Source of the DNA: Natronococcus sp. A-GB7
GTDB lineage: Archaea > Halobacteriota > Halobacteria > Halobacteriales > Natrialbaceae
Direction: 5' to 3'
Assembly: GCF_029688865.1 (NCBI RefSeq)
Contig: NZ_JARUKV010000001.1
Location: 62,001 to 126,000, forward strand
DNA: 64,000 bases
A program made the position numbers and the translations under genes. Within the stretch, counting starts at the first letter, position 1. Each line of letters begins with the position of its first letter. The notes beneath the pieces were generated by a model that was given only the letters and a program-made list of their open reading frames with translations, made no database searches and was not told the origin of the DNA. Shown piece by piece: positions 33,309 through 41,793 of this stretch.

Positions 33309-34232
33309 TTACGGTTTCGCGAGGGTTCCGACTATCGCCCAGGCGAGGCCGCCGCCGAGGGCGATCGCGGCGAGATACCGGGCGCCGATCTCGAGGACGA
33401 CGATCCCCGTATGGAGCTCGTGGCGAAGCAGCGTCCACCCGCCGAGGTCGACGACGACGGTTCCCGTGTCGACCGCGAGCGATCGAAAGACCAGTCCGAC
33501 GAGGACCGCCGCGAGCGCGACCGCCGTTGCCGCGGCGCCGACGGCGGTCCGCGAGAGGAACTCGCGTCCGGGGAGCCGTTCGGTGCGGTCCCGTTCGGAC
33601 CCGTTCGGGCCCGCCGGGGCGTAGATCCCGAACCCTCGAGCGTCCGCTCGCGGGTGGTCGCCGACGCGCACCTCGGCCGGATACCGCCAGAGCGCGAGCG
33701 CCATCCAAAGGTCGCCGACCGAACCCGCCGCGTTGACCGCCAGCGGGACGAGCCAGATCGGGGACGGACGGATCGCCATCGCGACCAGCCCCGCCGTGGT
33801 ACCGATCACGAGCGGTGCAAGGAGGACGACGAGTAGCTGGTTCCGGCCGTAGCTGGCGGCGCCACCCCGAGCGTAGGCGTAGGGAAAGACGACCGAGACG
33901 CCGATCCCGTAGGACGGCGAGTCGCCGTATCGGGCCATGAACAGTCCGTGGACGAGTTCGTGGGCGACGACCGAGAGCACGCCGAGTCCGATCGCGACGA
34001 GCAGGGCCGGACCGCCGTGGGACAACATCCCGGTCGAGAGGACGATCGGCTCGAGGGAAGCCCCGTGGATCGCGGCGAGGGCGGCGCCGAACGCGTACGC
34101 CGACGCGAAGAAGCCGACGACCGAGACGAGAACCAGTCCGACGGCGCTCGACCGGGTGAGCCGAACCGTCTCGATCGGCTCTTCGGTCGCGGCGTCGTCG
34201 ATCGCGGTTCCGTTCGGCGTCGCGACTGACAC
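33309..34232 (-). CDS. Membrane metalloprotease-like protein (DUF3267 type, HELVH)
   Basis: About 307 residues from a GTG start at 34232 (an upstream ATG at 34340 would overlap the divergent gene). It has six or so hydrophobic helices. VLSVVAHELVHGLFMARYG has the HExxH zinc-binding motif inside a hydrophobic helix, as in intramembrane site-2-type proteases and DUF3267 proteins. A second metal ligand (Asp in a later helix) may be in AAGSVGDLWMALAL. The Asn-rich start matches the GTG choice. Substrate unknown. Confidence 0.7.
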   Translation of the reverse strand: MSVATPNGTAIDDAATEEPIETVRLTRSSAVGLVLVSVVGFFASAYAFGAALAAIHGASLEPIVLSTGMLSHGGPALLVAIGLGVLSVVAHELVHGLFMARYGDSPSYGIGVSVVFPYAYARGGAASYGRNQLLVVLLAPLVIGTTAGLVAMAIRPSPIWLVPLAVNAAGSVGDLWMALALWRYPAEVRVGDHPRADARGFGIYAPAGPNGSERDRTERLPGREFLSRTAVGAAATAVALAAVLVGLVFRSLAVDTGTVVVDLGGWTLLRHELHTGIVVLEIGARYLAAIALGGGLAWAIVGTLAKP

Positions 34233-34320
34233 GTTCGTCCCTCTCGCGAGCGAAACGAAAGCGGTGTCGGTCGCCGACGAAACCGACAGGTTCCCGGTTG
34301 TCGACTCCACAGGATACGGT

Positions 34321-34626
34321 ATGACCGACGACGACCGCACCGCCGAGTCGAACGGGATCAGGGCCAGCTACGAGGAGACCGGAGACGAGCGTCGACTCTC
34401 CTTCGAGACGACCGACGCGACCGAAGAGGCTCGAGCCGGCTCGACCGCGGCGATCGCCCAGAACCTCGAGGGGTACGCCATGCTGAAGGTGCGGCCGACG
34501 GCGGACGGCGACGAGCTCGAGCGCTACTACGGGTTCGACATGGCGCTCGATCACGTCGGGGAGTTACTCGGCGTTTCGCCCCGCGAGCTACCGGTGCCGG
34601 AGGCCGCTGCGGACATGGGGATGTAA
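34321..34626 (+). CDS. Small acidic conserved-looking protein, unknown
   Basis: A 101-residue very acidic soluble protein. It has a predicted disordered N-terminal half and a compact C-terminal part (MLKVRPTADGDELERYYGFDMALDHVGELLG, ending with MGM). The ATG at 34321 opens immediately downstream of the divergent metalloprotease promoter region. No family recognised. Confidence 0.65.
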   Translation: MTDDDRTAESNGIRASYEETGDERRLSFETTDATEEARAGSTAAIAQNLEGYAMLKVRPTADGDELERYYGFDMALDHVGELLGVSPRELPVPEAAADMGM

Positions 34627-34740
34627 CCGACGCCGTAGTTGTTCGGTCGGCGACCGAACTGACTCGGGCGAGCGGGTTCGCCGGCGAAAAAAGCGGGAAC
34701 CATAAATACGCAGAGTCGAACGGTGTAGACGAGAATAGCC

Positions 34741-36180
34741 GTGGCAACCGACCCGTTCCCCCGTCCGATTCGGACGCGTCGTCGTTTCTCCGCACTGCTC
34801 GCAGCGACCGCGCTCGGCGTCTACCTGCTGTTGATTATCGGTGCTACGACGTCGATCACGAACGCGGCCACTGCCTGTTCGACGTGGCCGACCTGTCACA
34901 CCCCGGTCGATCCGCTGAGTCAGACCGACCTGGCGATCGCCTGGGGTCACCGGCTCGCCGCCGTCCTCGTCGGACTCCTCGTCGCCGCGTCCGCGATCAC
35001 CGCGATGCTCGGTGCGGTCTCGAGTCGCGTCGTCGCCGCCCTGCTCGTCGGCGCCGTCCTCTACGTCGTGCAGGTCGGCGTCGGCGCCGCGACCGCCACG
35101 CTCGGTCCCGCCGCGATCGTTCCCGGGCTCCACCTCACGCTGGGCGTCGTGATCTTCACGGCCATCGTCCTGGCGCTCGCCTGGGATCTCGAGCTCGCGA
35201 CCGGGAGCGAGGACGAGGTCATGGATACGCCGGAGCCGATCGACTCCGAAACGACCGCGGCAGCCGGAGGAGGCCGAACGCTTCCCTCGAGCCGACTCGC
35301 CCGCGCCCGGCTGACCGCCTTCGCCTACTTCAAGATGATGAAGCCCCGCCTGATGTGGCTACTCTGTCTCGTCGCCGCCGCGGGGATGGCCCTGGCCGCG
35401 GGACCGGCGCTCGACGCCGCGACGATCGTCGCCACGCTCGGCGGCGGCGTGCTCGCGATCGGCGCCTCGGGGACGTTCAACCACGTCTTGGAGCGCGACG
35501 TCGACCAGCGGATGTCCCGCACGGCCGATCGACCGCTGGCGACCGACCTGATCCCGGTTCGGAACGCCCTGCTGTTCGGGCTGTTCCTGACCGCGGCCTC
35601 GCTGACGGTCTTCCTGACGATCAACGCGCTGGCGGCCGCGCTCGGCCTCACTGCGATCATCTTCTACAGCGTCGTCTACACGCTGTTGCTCAAACCCAAC
35701 ACCGTCCAGAACACGGTTATCGGCGGCGCCGCGGGCGCGCTCCCGGCGCTGATCGGCTGGGCTGCGGTCACCAACGAGATCGGGCTTCCCGGACTCGCGC
35801 TCGCTGGCGTCATCTTCCTCTGGACGCCGGCGCACTTCTACAACCTCGCGCTGGCGTACAAGGACGACTACGCCCGGGGCGGGTTCCCGATGATGCCCGT
35901 GGTTCGGGGCGAGACCGAGACCCGAAAACACATCGTCTACTACATCGCCGCGACGCTCGCGGGAACGGTCGGGCTGGCCTGGATCACCGAACTGGGCGCG
36001 CTGTACGCGGCGACGGTGCTCGTCTTCGGCGGGATCTTCCTCTGGAGCGCCGTCGGCCTCCACTTCGAGCAGACCGAGGCCGCAGCGTTCCGATCGTTCC
36101 ACGCCTCGAACGCGTTCCTCGGCGCGGTGCTGGTCGCGATCCTCGTCGACGCGCTCGTCCTCACGACGCCGATCTTCTGA
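34741..36180 (+). CDS. ctaB: Heme O synthase (CtaB) with N-terminal CtaA-like membrane domain
   Basis: A 479-residue membrane protein. The first 150 residues hold about four helices with GHRLAAVLVGLLVAASA and HLTLGVVIFTAIVLALAW, resembling half of a heme A synthase (CtaA). Residues 200-479 are the UbiA-type prenyltransferase with NHVLERDVDQRMSRTADRPL (first Asp motif) and YKDDYARGGFPMMPVVRG (second). It attaches farnesyl to protoheme for heme-copper oxidases. Translation starts with GTG at 34741. The DsbA-like lipoprotein gene follows and could serve oxidase assembly. This fused layout is known in haloarchaea. Confidence 0.93.
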   Translation: MATDPFPRPIRTRRRFSALLAATALGVYLLLIIGATTSITNAATACSTWPTCHTPVDPLSQTDLAIAWGHRLAAVLVGLLVAASAITAMLGAVSSRVVAALLVGAVLYVVQVGVGAATATLGPAAIVPGLHLTLGVVIFTAIVLALAWDLELATGSEDEVMDTPEPIDSETTAAAGGGRTLPSSRLARARLTAFAYFKMMKPRLMWLLCLVAAAGMALAAGPALDAATIVATLGGGVLAIGASGTFNHVLERDVDQRMSRTADRPLATDLIPVRNALLFGLFLTAASLTVFLTINALAAALGLTAIIFYSVVYTLLLKPNTVQNTVIGGAAGALPALIGWAAVTNEIGLPGLALAGVIFLWTPAHFYNLALAYKDDYARGGFPMMPVVRGETETRKHIVYYIAATLAGTVGLAWITELGALYAATVLVFGGIFLWSAVGLHFEQTEAAAFRSFHASNAFLGAVLVAILVDALVLTTPIF

Positions 36181-36236
36181 GAGGCGCCTGCGGGAAACGG
36201 TATCGATAACAGGCCCGACTCCATACGCTCGAGCGA

Positions 36237-36881
36237 ATGCACCGTCGTTCCTTCCTCACGCTCACTGCCACGGCCGGGTCGGCTGCGCTGGCCGGCTGTA
36301 CGGCGCTGTTCGGCGCGTCGCTCCCCGACGAACTCGACGGCGTCGACCCCGACCCCGACCAGCTTCCGACGCCGACGGTCGGCTCGGGCACCGTTTCGAT
36401 CGACGTCTACGAGGACCTCGCCTGCCCGAGCTGTCAGGAGTTCCAGGCCGCCGTCTTCCCCGAACTCGAGGCTCGCCTCCTCGATGACGACGCGGCGACC
36501 TACCGTCACCACGACTTTCCGCTGCCGGCCGACGAGGATCGGTCGATTCCGATGGCCAACGCTGCACGAGCGGTCCAGTCGGCGACCGAGAGCGGCGACG
36601 ACCCGGGGGAGTTCTTCGAGTTCAAGCGGTTCGCGATGCACGCGGGAACGCCGAGCGACGAGGAGCTGGTCGAGATCGCGGCTGCGGAGACCGACGTCGA
36701 TCCCTCGGTCGTCGAGGACGCCCTCGAGGAGGGCGCGTACTACCCGACGCTGGCCGCCGAGTGGGAGGACGCCGACGGGAGAGGGGTCGACCGCACGCCG
36801 ACGGTGTTCGTCGACGACGAGGAGGTCGAGGATCCGCTCGATGCCGACGAGATCATCGCGATGGTCGAGGACGCCGTGTAG
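36237..36881 (+). CDS. DsbA-family thioredoxin-fold lipoprotein
   Basis: A 214-residue protein. The N-terminus MHRRSFLTLTATAGSAALAGC has a twin-arginine-like pair and a lipobox (LAGC), so it is likely lipid-anchored outside the cell. VSIDVYEDLACPSCQEFQ contains a CPSC redox site at the start of a thioredoxin fold, and DRTPTVFVDDEEV is the cis-Pro strand. The DsbA/thiol oxidoreductase family fits. The gene follows ctaB by 56 nt, consistent with a role in cytochrome oxidase maturation, which is inferred. Confidence 0.88.
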   Translation: MHRRSFLTLTATAGSAALAGCTALFGASLPDELDGVDPDPDQLPTPTVGSGTVSIDVYEDLACPSCQEFQAAVFPELEARLLDDDAATYRHHDFPLPADEDRSIPMANAARAVQSATESGDDPGEFFEFKRFAMHAGTPSDEELVEIAAAETDVDPSVVEDALEEGAYYPTLAAEWEDADGRGVDRTPTVFVDDEEVEDPLDADEIIAMVEDAV

Positions 36882-37060
36882 GCCGAGCTCGGGGTTCGAG
36901 TTCGAACCTGTGACTCGCGGCCGATCCGTGACACGTTCGTTCCGATCCGTTTCGCTCGTCCCCGTTTCTCCCCGGACGTCCCCGTTTCTCCTCCGTTCGG
37001 TCCGTTTCGCGAGGCGCGGTTAATACCGCGCCCCGTCTACGGTCGCTCGAGGGATCACTG

Positions 37061-37675
37061 ATGTCGACAGCACGACGAGACCGACGAGCCGGTGAGATCG
37101 AACACGGCGTCGACGCCGAGACACACCTCGAGTTCATCGACTGGGTCGAGGCCAACCCCGAGGACGCCATGCTCGAGTTTCGGGCCTCGGGCGTCACGGA
37201 GGAGGTCGCCAACCGGACGACCGCGACGATCGGCGACTGGGCGCTCGGCGGCGAGGAGATGGGCGCCGAACGCGAACACACCCTCGAGTTCGGACTGCCC
37301 CCCGAACTGGAGGAGGCGATGGGGTACGTCGAGGCGACCGACCGCCACGAGGCGATCGAGGGCGCCCTCGCGGGGCTGACCGCCTGCATCAACGGGACGA
37401 TCGTCTACAACGCGATCCGCGAGGGAATCGACCTCGAGGGCGTGACCACGGCGGTTCGCGCACCCGTGGACCTCCGGATGCTCTTTGGCATCCACGACGT
37501 CGACCGCGCCCACCAGATGTACGGCGAACTCGAGATCGACGTCGAGGTGACGGGCGAGCTCACGGCCGAGGAGAAGATGGCCGTCCGTGAGTACCCGAAA
37601 CGGTCGCCGGTGTACACGCTCGTGACGCTCGAGCAGCCGAACAGACCGACCATCGAGTTCGAACCGACGGTCTAG
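37061..37675 (+). CDS. OsmC-family protein
   Basis: A 204-residue protein with GALAGLTACINGTIVYNAI, the OsmC helix carrying the redox-type Cys, and an N-terminal beta region. The second Cys typical of Ohr/OsmC peroxidases is not obvious, so peroxidase activity is uncertain and a YhfA-like role is possible. The gene is monocistronic; downstream lies the MITE-like palindrome. Confidence 0.85.
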   Translation: MSTARRDRRAGEIEHGVDAETHLEFIDWVEANPEDAMLEFRASGVTEEVANRTTATIGDWALGGEEMGAEREHTLEFGLPPELEEAMGYVEATDRHEAIEGALAGLTACINGTIVYNAIREGIDLEGVTTAVRAPVDLRMLFGIHDVDRAHQMYGELEIDVEVTGELTAEEKMAVREYPKRSPVYTLVTLEQPNRPTIEFEPTV

Positions 37676-37719
37676 CGAGAGCGGATACTTTCCTCATTTC
37701 GTTGTTCGGATCCAGTGCT

Positions 37720-37927
37720 GAATCTGAATTGGTCTGTTCGTTACGTATAGCGTGCACACGTACCTTTTTCCGCGTCGGGATTCCGCGCTTCGCGCGGAAC
37801 CACTCGCGCAAAAATCTACGCTAAAAAGGCCGCTCGCTCCCGATGGTCGCTCGCGGGTGCTGTGCTTGAACAGTACCGCAGCGGTATCGGCTTCACCTGT
37901 ACGTAACGAATCAGGCGGTTCAGATTC
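37720..37927. mobile_element. MITE-like palindromic element
   Basis: Two 28-nt inverted ends, 37720-37747 and 37900-37927. Both begin with GAATCTGAA outermost and end with TTCGTTACGTA innermost, and the middle differs. The 150 nt between contain a G+C hairpin (37782-37797) and no protein. The structure looks like a miniature inverted-repeat element or the remnant of one, though target-site duplications were not found. It sits between the OsmC and aldo-keto reductase genes. Confidence 0.5.
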
Positions 37928-37966
37928 GACACGCCTGAACGAAGAAAATCACTCTCTACTGCTGAA

Positions 37967-38968
37967 CTACTGCTCGCTCGAGCGGGCCGCGTCGATCCGC
38001 TCGAACTGCTCGCCGCTGAGTTCGACGTCGACGGCGCCGACGTTCTCCTCGAGCTGCTCGGGCGAGCGCGCGCCGACGATCGGCACGCAAGTAAACCGAT
38101 CCTGGTCCATGAGCCAGCGCAGCGAAACCTGCGCGGGGGTGGCCTCGACCTCGTCGGCGACCGACTCGACGGTCTCGAGGACGTCCCACGCCCTGTCGGT
38201 CGCGTAGCGGTCCTCGAACACGTCGTCCAGGCTGCCCCGCGAGCCGTCGGGCGCCTCGACGCCGCCGTCTTCGGTACGCTCGTACTTGCCCGTCAGGAAC
38301 CCGCCCGCGAGGGGGGAGTACGGACAGACGGCGAGGTCCCGATCGGCACAGACGTCGAGGTAGTCGCCGACGGCGTCGTAGTGGGCGGCGTTGACCATCG
38401 GCTGGGTGACGTCGAAGCGCTCGAGTCCCTCGACGTCGCTGGTCCACAGCGCCTTCGTGAGCTGCCAGGCGGCCATCGTCGAGGCGCCGAGGTGGTTGAC
38501 CTTCCCCTCGCGGACGAGGTCGGTCAGCACCGACATCGTCTCCTCGATGGGGGTCTCGTCGTCCCAGCGGTGGATGTAGTACAGGTCGAGGTAGTCGGTG
38601 CCGAGTCGCTCGAGCGTGCCCTCGATCTGGGCGCGGATGTGTTTGCGCCCGAGCCCGGAGTCGTTCGGACCCGGCTCGCCCCAGCCGTCGAACTCGAAGT
38701 ACACCTTCGAGGCGATGACCAGATCCTCGCGGTCCTGGCCTTCGAGCCACTCGCCGATCCACTCCTCGCTGGTGCCGTCGGGGGTGCCGTAGACGTTGGC
38801 GGTATCGATGAAGTTGATCCCGTGGTCGACGCAGGCGTCGAGCAGTTCGTGGGCCTCCTCGCGGGTCGTCTCGTTCTCGAGGTCGCCCGTCGAGCGACCG
38901 AACCGCCAGGTGCCGAAACACAGCTGCGAGACGGTCGTGCCCGTGTTACCGAGCGTGGTGTACTCCAT
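37967..38968 (-). CDS. Aldo/keto reductase
   Basis: A 333-residue TIM-barrel NAD(P)H oxidoreductase. The catalytic tetrad is visible as D and Y in FIDTANVYG, K in VIASKVYF and H in LYYIHRWD. GVEAPDGSRG and VGARSPEQLEENV belong to the C-terminal cofactor-binding part. The ATG at 38966-38968 gives MEYTTLGNTGTTVSQ, the standard start; upstream codons are Arg-rich. Substrate unknown. Confidence 0.93.
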   Translation of the reverse strand: MEYTTLGNTGTTVSQLCFGTWRFGRSTGDLENETTREEAHELLDACVDHGINFIDTANVYGTPDGTSEEWIGEWLEGQDREDLVIASKVYFEFDGWGEPGPNDSGLGRKHIRAQIEGTLERLGTDYLDLYYIHRWDDETPIEETMSVLTDLVREGKVNHLGASTMAAWQLTKALWTSDVEGLERFDVTQPMVNAAHYDAVGDYLDVCADRDLAVCPYSPLAGGFLTGKYERTEDGGVEAPDGSRGSLDDVFEDRYATDRAWDVLETVESVADEVEATPAQVSLRWLMDQDRFTCVPIVGARSPEQLEENVGAVDVELSGEQFERIDAARSSEQ

Positions 38969-39152
38969 GCTCGAGCGTTTCGCTGCGAGCGATAAAACGG
39001 ATTGGGCTGCGGAAATCGACTTCGAGGGGCGCTCCGGCCGCCGTGGCCGACCCTGATTGCCACGAGGCTCGCCGCGTCGCTGACCGTCCTCTCCGTACAG
39101 CCGCAAGAGCAAGAGTTACGTCGCGCATTTCCTAACTCACGACCAGTACTCA

Positions 39153-40640
39153 ATGGTACGCAGCCAACACGACGTGCTCGTCGTCGGGGGTGGGATAGCG
39201 GGCTGTTTCGCCGCAGCGACGGCAGCGGTCGAGGGGGTAGACGTCGTCCAACTGGAGCGAAAACCCCGCGACGAGGGCGGCTTCATCGCCTGTGGCGACG
39301 CGATAAAGAGCCCCCGAGATCCGAGCAACTATCCGGGGCCGATCGATATGGACGCGATCGCGAACGACGAGGCGGTCCTCGTCGACAACAACATCGATCA
39401 GATCGAGTGGTGGGACGAGGAACTCGGCGTGCGGAAGGTGTTGCCCTACCAGAACGGCAGCAACGTCATCGACCGCTACGAGTTCGGTCAGCGCCTGCTC
39501 GAGCAGACGGCCGACCACGGCGTCGAACAGCACTACGACACGGTGGTCAACGAGGTCGTTCAGGACGGTCGCGTCACCGGCGTCAAGGCGATCCGCGACG
39601 GCGAACCGGTCACCTACGAGTGTGACGTGCTGATCGATACCGCGGGCGCACAGTCGATCCTGCAAGACATGGTCGACTTCGAGGCGCTCGACACGCCCGC
39701 CGAGCCGACGTTCGAGCTTCCCCACTACACCCACTTCGGGTCGGCCTACCGCGAGATCATCGAGACCGAGGAGCCGGTCGAGTACCACAACGCCATCGTC
39801 GGCAAACCGCTCGAGGAGATGGGCTACATTTGGTACTTCCCGCGCACGCCGACGCAGATCAACGTCGGCCTGGGGTTCCAGATGAACAAGGAGCCGATCC
39901 CGCTCGCGGATCGCCTGCGCCGCGACGTCGAGAACCGGCCCGAGTTCCAGGGGGCGAGGGTCGCCGAGCGGTTCGGTCGGACGAACAAACTCGGCTCGGC
40001 GATCGCTCTCCGGCGACCGCTGGACTCGATGGTCGCCCCTGGCTACCTGACCGCGGGCGGTGCAGCAGGAACCACGCACCCGATCACGGGCAAGGGGATC
40101 CGCGGAGCCGCCTACTCCGGCTACTCCGCCGGGCGTGCGGCGGCCGAGGCCATCGAGGACGGGGACGTCTCCGAGGACGGACTCTGGGAGCACAACCGCT
40201 GGCTGTACCGCGAGCACGGCGAGGCCGCGAAGCTCGCCTCGTGGGACGCGTACAACGTCGCCGCGAGCTCCATCGACGTGAACGTCCTCCGGGCCGTCAC
40301 CGCGTTGCTCCCCGAGAAGGAGCTTCGGGAGATCGTCGGCACGTCGACGGAGGTAGACGGACTCAAGAGCAAGCTGCTGGTCGGTGCCGGCGTCCTCAGG
40401 AACTTCGCGACGGAGTCCCGAAAGGGAACCTTCGACGCGCTCGGTGTGGACAGAAACGAACTGTACGAGGGCGTCCTCGGCCTCAAGCGGACGCGTGACT
40501 ACGTCTCCGAGTACGAACGGCGGTACGAGGCCTACCCGGCCGAGCGGTCGTCGTTCGAACGGTGGCGCTCCGAGCGCGACCGCATCGACCGGGAGTTCTA
40601 CGACGCCCTCGAGCTCTCCCCGAGCGACCGCAAGTACTGA
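39153..40640 (+). CDS. Geranylgeranyl reductase family FAD-dependent protein
   Basis: A 495-residue flavoprotein. It has the N-terminal FAD motif DVLVVGGGIAGCFAAATAA, the middle Asp/Gly block YLTAGGAAGTTHPITGKGIRGA (ribityl-FAD contact, as in geranylgeranyl reductases) and a long helical C-terminus. Family members saturate the isoprenoid chains of membrane lipids or menaquinone; the substrate here is undecided. No ferredoxin gene is next to it. Confidence 0.88.
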   Translation: MVRSQHDVLVVGGGIAGCFAAATAAVEGVDVVQLERKPRDEGGFIACGDAIKSPRDPSNYPGPIDMDAIANDEAVLVDNNIDQIEWWDEELGVRKVLPYQNGSNVIDRYEFGQRLLEQTADHGVEQHYDTVVNEVVQDGRVTGVKAIRDGEPVTYECDVLIDTAGAQSILQDMVDFEALDTPAEPTFELPHYTHFGSAYREIIETEEPVEYHNAIVGKPLEEMGYIWYFPRTPTQINVGLGFQMNKEPIPLADRLRRDVENRPEFQGARVAERFGRTNKLGSAIALRRPLDSMVAPGYLTAGGAAGTTHPITGKGIRGAAYSGYSAGRAAAEAIEDGDVSEDGLWEHNRWLYREHGEAAKLASWDAYNVAASSIDVNVLRAVTALLPEKELREIVGTSTEVDGLKSKLLVGAGVLRNFATESRKGTFDALGVDRNELYEGVLGLKRTRDYVSEYERRYEAYPAERSSFERWRSERDRIDREFYDALELSPSDRKY

Positions 40641-40781
40641 CCCCGTCGCCTCGAGGGGCGCGTGACCGATGGGGTCGCCGCCAACTGGTGCTCGACGGGC
40701 CGGTACGTCCCGTGTCTGACGACTCGGTACGTTCGGTGGCCAACGGCTCGACGCGTTGGCCGTCTCGAGCCCTCGAGCGTT

Positions 40782-41735
40782 TCAGAACGACGGCAACACC
40801 TCGTCCTCGTAGAACTCGATCGCGGACTCCTGATCGGGGCCGACCTGGTGGTAGTGGACGTGATCGTAGCCGGCGTCGACTGCCTGTTCGATGCTGTCGA
40901 TGTGATCCTGCGGGTCCGGACTGGTCGTCGTCCCCGACTCCGCGATGTCCTCCTTCTCGACCATCTGGGCGGCCTGCTCGAAGTGGGCCGGCATCGGCAG
41001 TTCCTGGCCGAGTTCGCCCGGAACCGAGCCGTTCGGCCAGTACTCGTAGATCGTCTCGACGGCCGCCTCCTCGCTGTCGGCGTAGCAGCCGTGCAGTTGG
41101 GTGTACGTCGGTCCGTCGCCGCCGGCGTCCTCGTAGGCCTCGATTGGCTTCTCCTTCGGCCCCGAACACCAGAGCCCGTCGGTGTTGTCGGCGACCCACT
41201 GGGCAGTCTGGGGCCCGAACGCACTCCCGATCGTCGTCGGCTGCTCGTCGGGGCAGGTGTACAGCCGGGCGTTCTCGACCGTGTAGTGTTCGCCGTGGTG
41301 GCTCGTCGTCTCGCCGGTCCAGAGCTGCTCCATCACGTCCATCGCTTCGTCGAGCTTCTCGAGGCGGACGTCGTGTTCGGGCCAGCGCTCGCCCGTAACG
41401 TGTTCGTTCAGGTTCTCGCCCGTGCCGACACCGAAGGTAAAGCGGTCGCCGAACATCTCGTCGACGGTCGCGACCGCGTGGGCGACGTTGAGCGGGTGGA
41501 TCCGGGTCGTCGGACAGGTGACGCCGACGCCGACCTCGATGTCGTCCGTCACGGTCGCGACCCCGCCCAGCGTCGACCAGACGAACGGGGACTCCCCCTG
41601 GGCCGGAACCCACGGGTGGAAGTGATCCGAGATCGAGAGAAAGTCGAATCCCGCTTCCTCGGCCCGCTGGGCGATAGAGATCAGCTCGTTGGGCTCGTGT
41701 TCCTCGCTCGAGAGCGTGTATCCGAGTTGTACCAT
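40782..41735 (-). CDS. LLM-class (F420-dependent type) oxidoreductase
   Basis: A 317-residue TIM barrel. VQLGYTLSSEEHEPNELISIAQRAEEAGFDFLSISDHFHPW is the typical N-terminus of luciferase-like monooxygenases that bind F420 (SDHFHPW; first part given). FTFGVGTGENLNEH and IGSAFGPQTAQW follow. Closest in flavour to F420-dependent glucose-6-phosphate dehydrogenase relatives, but the substrate cannot be assigned. The ATG at 41733-41735 gives MVQLGYTL. It is convergent with the geranylgeranyl reductase gene; the alpha-glucosidase gene stop lies upstream at 41794, with 58 nt between. Confidence 0.88.
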   Translation of the reverse strand: MVQLGYTLSSEEHEPNELISIAQRAEEAGFDFLSISDHFHPWVPAQGESPFVWSTLGGVATVTDDIEVGVGVTCPTTRIHPLNVAHAVATVDEMFGDRFTFGVGTGENLNEHVTGERWPEHDVRLEKLDEAMDVMEQLWTGETTSHHGEHYTVENARLYTCPDEQPTTIGSAFGPQTAQWVADNTDGLWCSGPKEKPIEAYEDAGGDGPTYTQLHGCYADSEEAAVETIYEYWPNGSVPGELGQELPMPAHFEQAAQMVEKEDIAESGTTTSPDPQDHIDSIEQAVDAGYDHVHYHQVGPDQESAIEFYEDEVLPSF

Positions 41736-41793
41736 CGACTCGGGATAACACGAACGCGCGTCTAACGGTTGGCCCTGCGAAAGCAACAGCGAA

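Noticed and set aside
34233-34340. Upstream ATG start for the HELVH membrane protein
   Set aside because: It would overlap the divergent gene starting at 34321. The GTG at 34232 is more plausible.
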